A DNA stretch of 6,282 nt from an uncultured Victivallales bacterium (GTDB lineage: Bacteria > Verrucomicrobiota > Lentisphaeria > Oligosphaerales > JAFGRS01), in contig CAILKC010000820.1 of the NCBI GenBank assembly GCA_903834675.1, forward strand, positions 1 to 6,282. The letters run 5' to 3'. Both the position numbers and the translations under genes were made by a program. Of this stretch, positions 5,973 through 6,282 are shown in pieces (within the stretch, counting starts at the first letter, position 1; every line of letters starts with the position of its first letter). The notes under the pieces are model-generated. The model saw nothing but the letters and a program-made list of their open reading frames with translations. It did no database searches and was not told the DNA's origin.

Positions 5973-6282
5973 GGCCGCGCCGCCCCCTCACGTGCCGCCT
6001 CCGGCTTCGCCGTTTCGCCCCTCGCCGCCTCCGGCTTCGCCGTTTCGCCCCTCGCCGTCTCGCCGTTTCGCCCCTCTCCCCTCGCCGTCTCGCCCTTCGC
6101 CGTTTCGCCGTTTCGTGCCTCTCCCCTCGCCGCCTCTCCCCTCGCCGCCTCCGGCCTGCCGCCCGGGGTGGAGATTTCGACCTTGGCGCCGGGAACTAGC
6201 CGTACCTGGCCGTCGGTCACCACGATCTCGCCGGCTTGGAGCCCGCTGCCGATCACCGCCTCGTCGCCCTGCGTGCGCGCCA
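5969..6282 (-). CDS. RND efflux periplasmic adaptor (MdtA-type membrane fusion protein), C-terminal part
   Basis: Only the C-terminal part is in the window; the frame is open to base 6282 and the true start lies beyond it. The visible conserved part reads ARTQGDEAVIGSGLQAGEIV and then VVTDGQVRLVPGAKVEIS, the membrane-proximal end of MdtA/AcrA-type adaptors (compare the family pattern GL-x-x-G-x-x-VV-x-x-G-x-x-x-L-x-P-G-x-x-V). Adaptors are anchored or secreted to the periplasm and bridge the RND pump to the outer-membrane channel. After this domain comes an unusual tail of about 65 residues made of charged pentapeptide repeats (see the repeat feature). The stop TGA (5971-5969) overlaps the pump's ATG as ATGA, a standard sign of translational coupling. 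A methionine codon inside the open part (GTG at 6256) is probably just an internal valine. Confidence 0.85.
   Translation of the reverse strand, partial: ARTQGDEAVIGSGLQAGEIVVTDGQVRLVPGAKVEISTPGGRPEAARGEAARGEARNGETAKGETARGEGRNGETARGETAKPEAARGETAKPEAAREGAARP
5981..6160 (-). repeat. Coding minisatellite: twelve 15-bp units in the adaptor tail
   Basis: Twelve consecutive 15-bp units, all in phase, encode pentapeptides read on the minus strand as GRPEA, ARGEA, ARGEA, RNGET, AKGET, ARGEG, RNGET, ARGET (as an ordered mix with AKPEA) and finally AREGA, followed by ARP and the stop. The consensus is A-[RK]-G-E-[TA]. The tail is a polyampholyte with alternating basic and acidic residues and no hydrophobic side chains beyond alanine, so it is probably disordered or weakly helical. 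Two perfect 30-bp copies (5994-6023 and 6024-6053), each coding for a 10-residue AKPEA-ARGET block, show recent duplication. The array sits immediately before the pump start and contains its likely ribosome-binding region at the 3' edge. Confidence 0.85.

Noticed and set aside
5994..6160. Direct repeats resembling a CRISPR array
   Set aside because: The copies are contiguous with no spacers, the unit is 15 bp and strictly in phase with the adaptor reading frame, and no cas gene is nearby.

Overview
The window is GC-rich bacterial DNA. It carries the end of a tripartite efflux operon (periplasmic adaptor plus RND pump), so the host is almost certainly Gram-negative. I cannot name the organism from the sequence. 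A soil or environmental lineage with broad sugar catabolism (Acidobacteriota, Verrucomicrobiota or Proteobacteria) would fit, but that is only an impression.

Layout. A plus-strand gene at the left (63-899) encodes a TIM-barrel sugar-phosphate isomerase/epimerase of the xylose-isomerase-like/AP-endonuclease-2 fold. It faces a minus-strand gene train that fills the rest of the window. In transcription order, from right to left, the train is: the C-terminal end of an MdtA-type membrane-fusion adaptor (5969 to beyond 6282), an MdtB/MdtC-type RND pump (2880-5972), 2-dehydro-3-deoxygalactonokinase DgoK (1897-2868, or 2874 if the first ATG is used), and a KDPG/KDPGal-family aldolase, most likely DgoA (1176-1838). 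The adaptor and pump overlap by 4 bp (ATGA). The pump and DgoK are separated by only a few bases, with the kinase's ribosome-binding site touching the pump stop codon. DgoK and DgoA are 58 bp apart. The four genes therefore look like one transcription unit.

How the genes work together. DgoK and DgoA make a two-step pathway: phosphorylation of 2-keto-3-deoxygalactonate, then aldol cleavage to pyruvate and glyceraldehyde-3-phosphate. The convergent isomerase may belong to the same carbohydrate-use region, but its substrate cannot be read from the sequence. The adaptor and pump form an envelope efflux machine. Its tight linkage to galactonate catabolism is unexpected.

Non-coding content. The 276-bp gap between the convergent genes (900-1175) holds a series of inverted repeats. 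One is a compact T-shaped (three-way-junction) palindrome at 1024-1073, with a 9-bp outer stem enclosing two perfect 6-bp hairpins that each have a 3-nt loop. The adaptor gene ends in a 180-bp coding minisatellite of twelve 15-bp units, encoding a charged pentapeptide repeat of consensus A-[RK]-G-E-[TA]. These two structures are the most unusual parts of the window. I found no CRISPR array, phage, transposase, tRNA or rRNA, and no clearly novel multi-gene system.
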